Assembly: GCF_014196345.1 (NCBI RefSeq)
Contig: NZ_JACIDN010000005.1
Location: 1-64,000 of the forward strand
Origin: Methylobacterium brachythecii
Lineage (GTDB): Bacteria > Pseudomonadota > Alphaproteobacteria > Rhizobiales > Beijerinckiaceae
Direction: 5' to 3'
DNA: 64,000 nucleotides
Part shown: positions 51,215 through 60,200 of the stretch, one piece after another
Position numbering within the stretch: the first letter of the stretch is position 1
Layout: each line of letters begins with the position of its first letter
The notes under the pieces: model-generated
Seen by the model: the letters and a program-made list of their open reading frames with translations, nothing else
Told to the model about the DNA's origin: nothing
Databases searched by the model: none
Program-made: the position numbers and the translations under genes

Positions 51215-51997
51215 ATGGCCGAGCGGTTCAGCCTGGGAGCAGGGCACAAGGAAGGGCGTCGCCTGCTCCGGTGCGCGGCGCTCGCCGCCGCGACCGGGAT
51301 GGCTGCGTTCGGTCAGGATGCCGCGACGGCGGCGTCGCTCCGGCTGCCCGAGACCGCGTACAATTACATGGTCATCGATCAGGACCTGACCGCCGCGCTG
51401 CAGGAATTCGGCAGCAACCTCAAGATCAAGGTCAGCATCAGCCCCGAGGTGAAGGGCCGGATCCAAGGCCGAATCCCGGAAGGCTCCCCACAAGCCTTCC
51501 TCGATCGGCTTAGCGCACTCTATAATCTTGAGTGGTATTACGACGGGAGCGTGCTCTACATCACTTCCGCCAAGGAGAGCCGCACGCAACTGCTCGTGCT
51601 GAGCCCGATCTCGTACGATCGCCTGAAGTCCACGCTCGATTCTCTCGACGTGAGCGACCCCCGTTTTCCGATGCGCCCCGCTCCCGGCAAGGGCCTGATC
51701 ATGGCCTCTGGGCCACCTCGCTACGTGGCACTGATCGAGCAGACCCTCGCCGGCCTCGTGGCTGAAGAGGCCGCGCGGCCGAAGCCCGTGCCGGTCGCCG
51801 CGAAGCCCGAAGTCCCGAAGGTGACGGTCCTCACGGTGTTTCGGGGAAACCAGATGACCGTTTTTCGCGACGGCCGTCCCGAGCGCCTGATCGGCCCCGA
51901 AGCCGATGCGACTCCGCCGCGCGCGGAAGCGGTATCATCGCTCAAGCGGAGCGCCGCAGAGCCGGCTTCGGATCAGTCCGTCACCGGCCCGCGCTGA
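51215..51997 (+). CDS. Stand-alone secretin N-domain protein (NolW/RhcC1-like)
   Basis: A 260-residue protein with a Tat-like or Sec signal (RRLLRCAALAAATGMAAFGQ) followed by the N0 and N1 ring domains of SctC: ALQEFGSNLKIKVSISPEVK, GSPQAFLDRLSALYNLEWYY and a second domain containing SPISYDRLKSTLDSLDVSD. No pore domain follows. Rhizobial T3SS encode the SctC N-part (NolW/RhcC1) apart from the pore (RhcC2). Here the pore partner is the CpaC-type secretin at 40767. The C-terminal 60 residues are Pro/Ala-rich. Confidence 0.82.
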   Translation: MAERFSLGAGHKEGRRLLRCAALAAATGMAAFGQDAATAASLRLPETAYNYMVIDQDLTAALQEFGSNLKIKVSISPEVKGRIQGRIPEGSPQAFLDRLSALYNLEWYYDGSVLYITSAKESRTQLLVLSPISYDRLKSTLDSLDVSDPRFPMRPAPGKGLIMASGPPRYVALIEQTLAGLVAEEAARPKPVPVAAKPEVPKVTVLTVFRGNQMTVFRDGRPERLIGPEADATPPRAEAVSSLKRSAAEPASDQSVTGPR

Positions 51998-52320
51998 TCC
52001 CGGCGACGCGGCGCGATCGCAGAACTCATCGTCTAAGTCTCTCCTTTTCCTAGCGATTGTCCGGAAGTCTGACGCGCTGCGAGCTTAGTTCGCGGCCCGT
52101 CAGCTTCTCGAAAGCTCGCCTGCCTAGCGTGCCGCTCGCGATGATGCATGGCGGCGCATCGGGTGGCAGATCGCAACGATCTCGTCTCCCCGCCAGCGGC
52201 ATCGCCGATCGGTTCACCGGCTCGCATCGAAGCGTGGCGGCGGGCCTTTCGTCGAAGCGTTCGCGTGCGGACCGACCCGGGACTCGGGTTCGCGACGGCG
52301 CGGCGAGACAGGAGCAGACG
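51998..52320. other. Intergenic region before the small Gly-rich gene
   Basis: About 320 bases without a supported gene. Short open frames cover it on both strands but show no domain. It probably holds a separate promoter for the two small Gly-rich genes, as T3SS needle genes are often strongly expressed. Confidence 0.4.
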
Positions 52321-52548
52321 ATGTTCGGACTGATCGGAAACATCGCTGGAGCTGCCCTCGGTGGGCCGATCGGGAGCGCCATCGGCGGTGCCATCGGCGG
52401 CGCGATCGATGGCGGCGGCAGCGGTGGTGGCGGCGCAGACGGCAAATCCTTCGACGACGCGCTCAGCGGCTTCGCCATGCAGATCGCCCAGGATGCCATG
52501 GGCGAGATGGACCAGGCCATGCAGGATACCGACGAAGAGTTCGAGTAG
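52321..52548 (+). CDS. Small Gly/Ala-rich acidic-tailed T3SS protein, needle or pilin-like
   Basis: A 75-residue protein. A Gly/Ala-rich, hydrophobic N-terminus (LIGNIAGAALGGPIGSAIGG) is followed by an amphipathic C-terminus (FAMQIAQDAMGEMDQAMQDT) and an acidic end (DEEFE). AGGAG lies 7 bases upstream. There is no signal peptide, and it lies between the secretin N-domain gene and sctD. It is related in style to the next small protein. A role as needle subunit (SctF), inner component or secreted pilin is inferred from size and place. Confidence 0.7.
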   Translation: MFGLIGNIAGAALGGPIGSAIGGAIGGAIDGGGSGGGGADGKSFDDALSGFAMQIAQDAMGEMDQAMQDTDEEFE

Positions 52549-52686
52549 TCCCTGCAGTTTTTGGTGACGAACCCGCTTTCCGGCATCGCAGCGTAGCTGA
52601 TTTTGGTGTCGGCTCAGGCAGTCCGATCTTCGGATTGCTTGAAAATACATCCTTCGACCAACGATCGACAAAGACTGGAGAGAACA

Positions 52687-52941
52687 ATGGCTGGTGGAAT
52701 TCTCGGAAACATCGGCGGCATTGTGAACAATGTCGCGGGTGCGGTCACTGGCGGAGCCGGTGGCGCTGGTGGTGCGGCCGGCGGCGCCGGCGGTGCCGAT
52801 GGCGGCGGAAGCTTCGCTCAGAACCTCGCTTCGCTGAAGCAGGCCAGCGAGGACGCCCAGGCCAAGAGCATGGATCTCCGCAAGGTCTCGATGCAACTCG
52901 GCGCCGACCAGAGCGCCGCCAAGGAGCGTCCGCAGCAGTAA
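52687..52941 (+). CDS. Small Gly-rich T3SS protein, needle (SctF) or pilin candidate
   Basis: An 84-residue protein with a Gly-rich N-terminal half (ILGNIGGIVNNVAGAVTGGA) and a polar, helix-forming C-terminus (FAQNLASLKQASEDAQAKSM, DLRKVSMQLGADQSAAKERP). The helical end resembles that of EspA/NopA-type filament proteins. It lacks a signal peptide, as T3SS substrates do. A GGAG site precedes the ATG by about 7 bases. Best candidate for the needle/pilus subunit, since no other sctF-like gene is visible. Confidence 0.65.
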   Translation: MAGGILGNIGGIVNNVAGAVTGGAGGAGGAAGGAGGADGGGSFAQNLASLKQASEDAQAKSMDLRKVSMQLGADQSAAKERPQQ

Positions 52942-53034
52942 GCGGCTCTTCGACAGTGGGCAGCGACGCGCCGAGGCGTGTCGCTGCCACGCTCTTCGCG
53001 ACCCCCTCGCGCCTTGCACGACCGGAGCAGCACT

Positions 53035-54054
53035 ATGGCGGCCTTATCGCAATCCTATCTGCTGGAGATCGGCACTGGGATCTACCAGGGCGTCACGCAC
53101 GAATTGGATGCGGGACGGTACGTCGTTGGAAACGGAGAGGACGCGGATCTCGTTCTCTTGGAACCGGGCCTCGCTGCCCGTCACGCGACGTTCGTGCTGC
53201 ATGGCTCGACCCTGCGCGTCGAAGGCATCGGCGACGACGTGACCGTTCACGGAGCCGGTCCGGTGCCGGCCGACGCCGCCCGCACCGTCGCTTTGCCGGC
53301 CGTCGTCGATATCGGCGCGCTGCGTCTCTCCTGGCGCGTCGCGGAGATGCCCGTCGCCACCGAGGAGACATCCGATACCGCCGGTCGCGTGGCCGACCTG
53401 CGCAGGTTGATGCGGCGCCCGGCCGTCCCCGGCCTCATCGCAGCCGGCTTCCTGGCAGCCACGGTGCTGCTGACGATCGCCAATCCTATCGCAGGAGCCG
53501 CCGTGCTGCTGGACGGCTCGGCGAAGGCCGTGCTGGCCGCCCGTCAGCCGCAGGAAGCCTCCGACCCCGTGCCGACGATGCCGTCGCAGCCGGTTACGGC
53601 CCATGAACGTCTCCAGGACCTCAAGCCTGCCCGCGCGCTCACGCCGACCGCTTCGGGTCCCGGCGCCCTCGAGAAGGCGTCCAACGCCCTGAAGCGCGAT
53701 GTCGAACTGGCGGGGCTGCTCAACGTGTCGGCCGAACCCAGCGCCGGCGCCGTCTCCGCGAACGGGACCATCGAACCGTCGATGCTTGGCCGTTGGCAGG
53801 CGATACAACAGAGCTTCGACGAGCGCTTCGCTGGGGAAATCACGCTGGTGAACAGCGTCGCGGTGAAGGCGGAGAAGCTGCCGGCCTCCCTCGGCATCGA
53901 AGGCGTCTGGCGCGGGCCGCAGCCCTACATCGTGGTGCGCGGCCAGCGCTACCTCGTCGGCGCCATCGTCGACGGCGGCTGGGCCATCCGAGCGATCGAT
54001 CGCGACCGGGTCATGCTCGAACGCGACGGCCGCCTCGTCGCGATGCGCTTCTGA
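53035..54054 (+). CDS. sctD: T3SS inner-membrane ring protein SctD
   Basis: A 339-residue protein with a cytoplasmic FHA-like domain (LEIGTGIYQGVTHELDAGRY, LLEPGLAARHATFVLHG), a transmembrane segment near residues 130-150 (PGLIAAGFLAATVLLTI), and a periplasmic BON-like region (WQAIQQSFDERFAGEITLVN). This is the SctD/YscD plan, shortened in the periplasmic part. The ATG at 53035 matches the FHA start. It is followed by the putative sctX after 15 bases. Confidence 0.85.
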   Translation: MAALSQSYLLEIGTGIYQGVTHELDAGRYVVGNGEDADLVLLEPGLAARHATFVLHGSTLRVEGIGDDVTVHGAGPVPADAARTVALPAVVDIGALRLSWRVAEMPVATEETSDTAGRVADLRRLMRRPAVPGLIAAGFLAATVLLTIANPIAGAAVLLDGSAKAVLAARQPQEASDPVPTMPSQPVTAHERLQDLKPARALTPTASGPGALEKASNALKRDVELAGLLNVSAEPSAGAVSANGTIEPSMLGRWQAIQQSFDERFAGEITLVNSVAVKAEKLPASLGIEGVWRGPQPYIVVRGQRYLVGAIVDGGWAIRAIDRDRVMLERDGRLVAMRF

Positions 54055-54069
54055 TCGAACGGACGCGTT

Positions 54070-54606
54070 ATGGCTCGCCTTCCCCGCCGCAATCCCGTCT
54101 CCGCGTCGTCCACGGCAGCGGATCTGCGCCTCGCCGAACTGGACGGGCGAGGCTCGGCGCTCGAGCAGGCGGTATCGCCCCTCGATGCCGGTCATGGCGT
54201 CGACGAGCGGGGACCGCGCCGGCCGCTGCCGGAGGGTGACGAAGGCGTCGAACTCGACGCCGCGATCGAGTCGATGCTGTCGGCCGGCGGGGTCGACCCG
54301 GTCACGCGCGTTCGTCTCAGCGAGGCACGACGCGCGATCGCCGCGCGCGGGTCGGCGACCGAAGACGTAGGCGGCACCGCCATGGCGAGCCTGTCGGGCG
54401 CGCTCTTCCGATATGTGATGCCCCGGCTGCACCACCCCGAGGTGCTGCGCACGGACAGCCATCGCCTTCTCTTGGAAAAGCTCGCCGACGGCCTTGCCGC
54501 GACGGCCGAGGATGGCGTCGTTCGCGACGGCGCCCTGGTAATCCATCGGGAACTGCGCCGCCTCGCGCTGCTGCGGGCCGGGCGCAACGCGCTCGTTGAG
54601 GGCTGA
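54070..54606 (+). CDS. Putative T3SS early substrate SctX (YscX-like position)
   Basis: A 178-residue protein with a variable N-terminus and a conserved-looking C-terminal helix region (LFRYVMPRLHHPEVLRTDSH, LLLEKLADGLAATAEDG). It lies directly before a TPR gene and sctV, the gene order yscX-yscY-yscV in Ysc-type systems, where SctX is a secreted early substrate and SctY its chaperone. Synteny is the main argument. Similarity to YscX by sequence could not be checked. Confidence 0.55.
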   Translation: MARLPRRNPVSASSTAADLRLAELDGRGSALEQAVSPLDAGHGVDERGPRRPLPEGDEGVELDAAIESMLSAGGVDPVTRVRLSEARRAIAARGSATEDVGGTAMASLSGALFRYVMPRLHHPEVLRTDSHRLLLEKLADGLAATAEDGVVRDGALVIHRELRRLALLRAGRNALVEG

Positions 54607-54610
54607 CGCC

Positions 54611-55036
54611 ATGCTCGACGACGATACCCACCGCAATCTCGTCGCCCTGGTCCCGGCGGCGCTGCCGGCCGAGAGTCGGATCGAGCAACCGCTGATCGGG
54701 CGCGAGCAGCGCGACCTGCTCTGTGCCCTCGCCTATGTCGCGCTCGGCATCGGCGATGCCGATCAGGCGGTCACGCTGCTCGCCCTCGTCGCGCGCGAGA
54801 CCCCGGACGATGCCGGCGTGCTGCGGCTTCTCGCCTATGCTCATGTCGAGGCAGGGGACGGAGCGCTGGCGCTCGCCGCTCTCGATCGCCTCGCCACCGT
54901 CGAGCCGGGAGAGGCGCCGCCGCTCCTGCTGCTGCGCAGCCACGCCCTGCGCCTCGCGGGAGACCTCACCGAGGGACAGGCCTGGTTCCGCCGCTTCGTC
55001 GAGGCCCGCAACCGTTTCGAAGAGGCTCGCTCATGA
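54611..55036 (+). CDS. TPR-type T3SS chaperone, SctY-like
   Basis: A 141-residue helical protein with TPR-like repeats (LCALAYVALGIGDADQAVTL, LLRLLAYAHVEAGDGALAL, LLLRSHALRLAGDLTEGQAW). T3SS class-II chaperones and YscY have this fold. Position between the sctX candidate and sctV, with a 4-base overlap to sctV, suggests it works with both. The ATG at 54611 is 5 bases after the previous stop. Confidence 0.65.
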   Translation: MLDDDTHRNLVALVPAALPAESRIEQPLIGREQRDLLCALAYVALGIGDADQAVTLLALVARETPDDAGVLRLLAYAHVEAGDGALALAALDRLATVEPGEAPPLLLLRSHALRLAGDLTEGQAWFRRFVEARNRFEEARS

Positions 55037-57171
55037 TCGCAGCCGCACGCACCTTCGTCGGGCGGCTGCCGGCGAGCCCGGACATCGCCGTCGCGCTGGT
55101 GATCATCCTCGCCGTGGCGATGATGATCCTGCCGATGCCCCACCTGCTGGTGGATGGGCTGATCGCGTTCAACCTCGGCTTCTCGGTGCTCATGCTGATG
55201 GTGGCGCTCTACGTGCTGAGCCCGCTCGAATTCTCGACGCTACCCGGCGTCATCCTGATCTCGACGGTGTTCAGGCTGGCGCTGACCATCACCACCGCGC
55301 GCCTGATCCTTGCCGAGGGCGATGCCGGCGACATCATCCGGACCTTCGGCGAGTTCGTGATCTCGGGCAACCTGATCGTCGGAATCGTAGTCTTCCTGAT
55401 CATCACGCTGGTGCAGTTCATCGTCATCGCCAAGGGCGCGGAACGCGTCGCCGAGGTCGGCGCGCGCTTCACGCTCGACGCGCTGCCGGGCAAGCAGATG
55501 GCGATCGACGCCGAGCTCCGGAACGGCGACATCGACCAGGCCGAGGCGCGCGCCCGTCGCCAGACGCTAGAGCGCGAGAGCCAACTCTTCGGCGCCATGG
55601 ACGGCGCGATGAAGTTCGTGAAGGGCGACGCCATCGCCAGCCTCGTCGTGATCGCCGTGAACATGACCGGCGGCCTCGCGATCGGCACGTTGACCCGCGG
55701 GATGCCGCTCGCCCAGGCGCTGCACGAATACACGCTGCTCTCGATCGGCGATGCGCTGATCTCGCAGATCCCGGCGCTGCTGCTCTCGCTGACGGCCGGT
55801 ACCATCGTGACCCGCGTCACCGGCGGCAGCGACATCGCACTGGGCCGCGACATCGCCGACCAGCTCGTCTCCAACCCGCGGGCGCTGCGTCTCGCCGCCG
55901 CCGTGCTGCTCGGCATGGCCGCGATTCCCGGGTTTCCCGCGCCGGTCTTCCTGATCCTCGCGCTGGTCTTCGGCGCGGCGAGCTTCCGCCCCAGCCGAGG
56001 GGCCGAGGCCGCGGCGGAGGAGGCCGCCCGGAGCGAGGCTGTGGAAGCGACGCGGCCCCACAAGCCCGCTCTCCCGGCCGAGGTCGTGCCGGTCATGCTG
56101 AGCCTGGCGCCTGGCCTGCTGCTGTCACTCGACGCGGCGGCGCTCGCCCAGAGCATCGCCCGGACGCGCAGCGCGGTGTCGAGCGATCTCGGCGTGCTGA
56201 TCCCGGAGGTCGGAACGGTCGAAGATCCATCGCTCGCGGAGGGCGAGTTCCGGATCGACGTCGAAGGCGTTCCCGTCGAGAGCGGCCATGTCAGGCCCGA
56301 TCGGCTGGTTCTCGCCGACGACTTCGCCAATCTCGAACTCGCCGGCATCCCCTACCTGCGCGAGGAGGGCGGAGAGGCGCCGGTCTGGATCGAGGCCGCT
56401 CATGCCGAGGCACTGACCCGGGCAGGCATCGGGCATCTCGATGCCGGCGGCATCGTCACCTCCAAGATCCGCGGCGTGCTGATGCGCTACACGGGCCGCT
56501 TCGTCGGCATCCAGGAGACGCGGGCGCTGCTCGCGCGGATGGAGGCGAGCTACGGCGACCTCGTGAAGGAGGTCCTGCGCACCGTGCCGGTGCCGCGCAT
56601 CGCCGAAGTCCTGCGGCGCCTGCTCGACGAGGGCATCCCGATGCGCAATACGCGCCTCGTCCTGGAGGCGCTGGCCGAGTGGGGCGAACGCGAGCAGAAC
56701 GTGATGCTGCTCACGGAGTATGTCCGCTCCGGCCTCAAGCGCCAGATCTGCCACCTCCACGCAAACCCGCACAAGATCGTGGCCGCCTACGTGCTCGAAC
56801 GCGAGGCCGAGGAGACGATCCGTGCCGCCGTGCGCGATACGGCCGTCGGTCCTTACCTCGTCCTCGAAGAGCGTGCCTCCGAGGCGCTGCTCGGCCAGTT
56901 CCGCCGCATCCAGGAGGGTGCCGCCGGGCGTACCGGGGCAGGCGAAGCCGGACGGCCGGTGCTGCTGGCCTCGATGGATATCCGCCGCTTCGTGCGCGGC
57001 TTCCTCGTTCGCAACGGGATCGAACTCGCGGTGCTGTCCTACCAGGATCTCGCAGACGAATTCACGGTGCAGCCGGTCGGCTCTCTCAGCCTGTCGAAGC
57101 CGCAGGGTCTCGCCGGCTCCCGCCCGAGCGCCGCCATCAAGGCAAAGGACTCCATGGCGGTCGCGGGCTGA
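55033..57171 (+). CDS. sctV: T3SS export-gate protein SctV
   Basis: A 712-residue FlhA/LcrD-family protein. Eight hydrophobic helices fill the N-terminal half, with the loop LPGKQMAIDAELRNGDID (FHIPEP region) and the conserved FNLGFSVLMLMVALYVLSPL. The C-terminal cytoplasmic domain contains ILIPEVG-like VLIPEVGTVED and LVLEALAEWGEREQNVMLLT. It forms a nonameric ring that receives chaperone/substrate complexes. It overlaps the TPR gene by 4 bases; the nuclease gene follows after 79 bases. Confidence 0.95.
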   Translation: MIAAARTFVGRLPASPDIAVALVIILAVAMMILPMPHLLVDGLIAFNLGFSVLMLMVALYVLSPLEFSTLPGVILISTVFRLALTITTARLILAEGDAGDIIRTFGEFVISGNLIVGIVVFLIITLVQFIVIAKGAERVAEVGARFTLDALPGKQMAIDAELRNGDIDQAEARARRQTLERESQLFGAMDGAMKFVKGDAIASLVVIAVNMTGGLAIGTLTRGMPLAQALHEYTLLSIGDALISQIPALLLSLTAGTIVTRVTGGSDIALGRDIADQLVSNPRALRLAAAVLLGMAAIPGFPAPVFLILALVFGAASFRPSRGAEAAAEEAARSEAVEATRPHKPALPAEVVPVMLSLAPGLLLSLDAAALAQSIARTRSAVSSDLGVLIPEVGTVEDPSLAEGEFRIDVEGVPVESGHVRPDRLVLADDFANLELAGIPYLREEGGEAPVWIEAAHAEALTRAGIGHLDAGGIVTSKIRGVLMRYTGRFVGIQETRALLARMEASYGDLVKEVLRTVPVPRIAEVLRRLLDEGIPMRNTRLVLEALAEWGEREQNVMLLTEYVRSGLKRQICHLHANPHKIVAAYVLEREAEETIRAAVRDTAVGPYLVLEERASEALLGQFRRIQEGAAGRTGAGEAGRPVLLASMDIRRFVRGFLVRNGIELAVLSYQDLADEFTVQPVGSLSLSKPQGLAGSRPSAAIKAKDSMAVAG

Positions 57172-57250
57172 TCCGCATCCGCCGAAGCCGGGACGCCACC
57201 CGGCACCTCAAGAGACTCATGGGGCGCAGCCCCTCATCGAGGATATGACG

Positions 57251-60200
57251 ATGGCCGCAACCGCTGCACCCTCCGCCGCCAGGACCGCACCAGCCGCACC
57301 GCCGGCCTCGCCGCCCTCAGACGGGGCCAAGGCCGACTACGAGGCCGCACGGGCATCGGCGAAGCAGCCGGCAGCGGCGCCACCGGCCGCGAACTCGAAC
57401 ACGGCCGCTCCGACCGCGAACCCGCCTCCGGCGGCTCCGGCCTCGAATCCCGTCGCGCCCGAGCGGCAGGCGCAGATCGCCGCCTGGGCCGAGACGAAAT
57501 CGGATCACAGCGGCGGCTTCCTCGGGATCGGCGGCACCGGTTCGAGCGAGAAGGTGCGCGACGCGCTCGCGGGCAAGTCCGAACTCGGCCCGATGAGCAC
57601 CGACGAGCAGCGCGTGCTCGCCGACCGCATGATCGACCGTTGGGATGCCGGGCGGGGCGATGGCCCGAGCGGACCCATGCAGCTCGTGGAAGCGCTCGGC
57701 GATGCGCCCGACAGCCGCGCCATCCTCGGCCAGGAACTGGCAGCGCGATCGGCCGGGATCACCAAGGCGACGCCGCTCGACCCGAGTAAGCCGGACGCGA
57801 ATTGGGAGAGCCGCGCCCGGGCCAGCTCCTACGCCCGCAGCGCGGTGGACGCCGCAGGGAGCGCCGACGATTCGGCCTCCGCCGGCCGCCTGCGCGAGAC
57901 GATCTCTCGCCTCGGACCCGACAAGGCGGGTGATTTCGCCCGGGCGCTTGCCGGAAACGGCGCGCTCGGCGGCATGCCCGGAGCACAGACGGATCTCACG
58001 CGCACGCTCACGGCGCTCGATGGCGAAGGCCCGAGCGCGGCGCGCAGCGCCTTCGTTCAGAACGCCTTCTCCGCGGTGACGGCGGACGACCTCGCCGCGA
58101 CGCCCGACCTCCAGAAGGCCATGGGCGGAGCGCTCGCGCGGGAATGGCAACCCGACGACCCGGCGGCAGCCTCCCGCGACGCCAGCCGGCTGACGGGCAT
58201 CCTCGGAACCGATCAGGGACGCCGGCTCCTCGGAGACGGCGGCAAGGACGGCCCGTCTCTGGAGAACCGGGTCAACGCGCTCGCCACGATCCGCAGCGAC
58301 GCCTCGATCACCGGCGACGTCCTCAAGCAGACCGACGACCCCTGGAACAACTCGGCGATTATCATGCCGGGCGCGCAGGCGGGCGCCCGACAGTACCTCG
58401 ACAACAGGGGCGACGCGCCGGTCGCCCTCGCCGGAAGCGACCTCGACAACACCGTCGGGACCGCCATGGGCCTGCCGCCCGCCGTTCCGGCTGGGACGGC
58501 GCCCGCCGAGGCAGAGGCCGCCGCGGCCCGCGGCGCCTTCTCGTTCTATGGGACAGGCGATGCGGCCGAGCCGGTCAAGAAGGTCGCCGACCAGATCCGC
58601 GGCATCGCAGGCGATGCGTCGGCCAACGTCACGGTGCTCCCCGTGACCTATTCCGACGGGAAGACCGGACCGGTGCAGCTCCCTCTGTTCCGCGTGACCG
58701 ACCCGTCGGGCGCCGAGCGCTACGTCGACAATACCGGCCGCCGCTACGACGACTTCGAGGATTGGCGCACCAACAACAAGCTGCCGCCGGGCACCCAGGT
58801 CTATCCGGAGGGCGGCCATCTCAAAGCGGGCGCGGACGGAAAGGTCGCGCTGGGACAGGGCAATACGCCGGACACCGTCGACACATTCGGCGAGCACCTC
58901 ACCTCCGTGGTGGACAAGGTGGCTTTGGTCGGCGGCATCGTCGCCGGCGGCGTCCTGATCGTCGGCACGGGCGGGCTCGCCACGCCGGTCGTGGTCGGCG
59001 CGGGGGCGGTCGCGGCCGGAGCCGGCGCCTGGGGCGCCTATCGGAGCGGCAGCGCCCTGGTCGATCGCGGCGAGCACGGCCAATCCCTGAACCCCATCAC
59101 GGACAGCGAGGCCCGCGGCCTCTGGCTGAACCTCGGCGCGAGCGTCGCCTCGATCGGGGCCTTCGGCAGTGCGGCCCGGCTCGCCGAACTCGGTCAGGCG
59201 GGACGTGCCATCGCGCCGATCGAGGCCTCGCTCCACGGCTACGTGCAGGCGGGCGCCTTCGCCCTCGATACGGCGGCCGTGGCCAACCAGGGCGTCGACA
59301 CCGCCCGCAATTGGGACCGGATGAGCGCGGGCGATCGCGCCGCGTCGATCCTGCAGATGGGATTCTGGGGCGTCGGCGCCGGGGCCGGCCTTCGCGCCTC
59401 CGGCCTGCGCAATCCCGGCGACATGTTCAACCCGATCAAGATCCGGGACGGCATCCTCGCCGCGCACGCGCCCGGCGTGACCGCCGATCCGGCGCTGCCG
59501 GGCGACGCGGTGAAGATCGACTACGATCCCGCCACCGGCGTGGTCCAGGGCATCCGGCACGGGCCGGACGCGACCCCGGCCGACATCGCCCTGCACCAGC
59601 GCACGGCGCAGAACATCCAGCGCAGCCTGACCCTCGAAGGCCAGGTCGGCCGGCTGTTCTCGGGCGGCCGGGAGCCGCCGCCCGGCACGATCGGCTGGGC
59701 CGCCCGCGCGGACATCACCAAGGTGCAGGAACGGCTGCGGACGCGCAGCGCCGAACTCGACGCGCCCGGTCTGACGCCCGAGCGGCGCGCCGAGATCGAA
59801 GAGGCCAACGCGGTCGATACGCGCCATCTCGACGCTTTGGCCGACGAGGTTTCGAGCCTCGCACGCGATCCGGATCGCGCGACGATCGATGCGAAGAACT
59901 CGAAGCGCAAGCGCGTCGACGGCACGGCCCGCACGGGCAAGGTCTCGGGTTACGACATCGAGGCCGAGCGGGCGAAGCTCCCCGTCGGCGAGACCACCCG
60001 GACGGTCGGCGGGAATACCGTGACCTACTACGTCAACGAGCAGCACAACCCGACGCAGGTCGACCTCACCCTCACCGAGATCCCGCCGAGCAAGAAGCGC
60101 TCATCGGCGGAGAACAAGATGACGGCGGCGGTCGGCAAGTCCGGCGGCCGGCCCCGCACCACGCGCGAGGAGCGCGACAACGGCGGCCACATTGCCGGCT

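Noticed and set aside
57317..60046. 909-codon minus-strand frame opposite the nuclease toxin gene
   Set aside because: Long only because of the high GC content; the plus-strand protein has domain-like motifs and a ribosome site, the minus-strand one has none.
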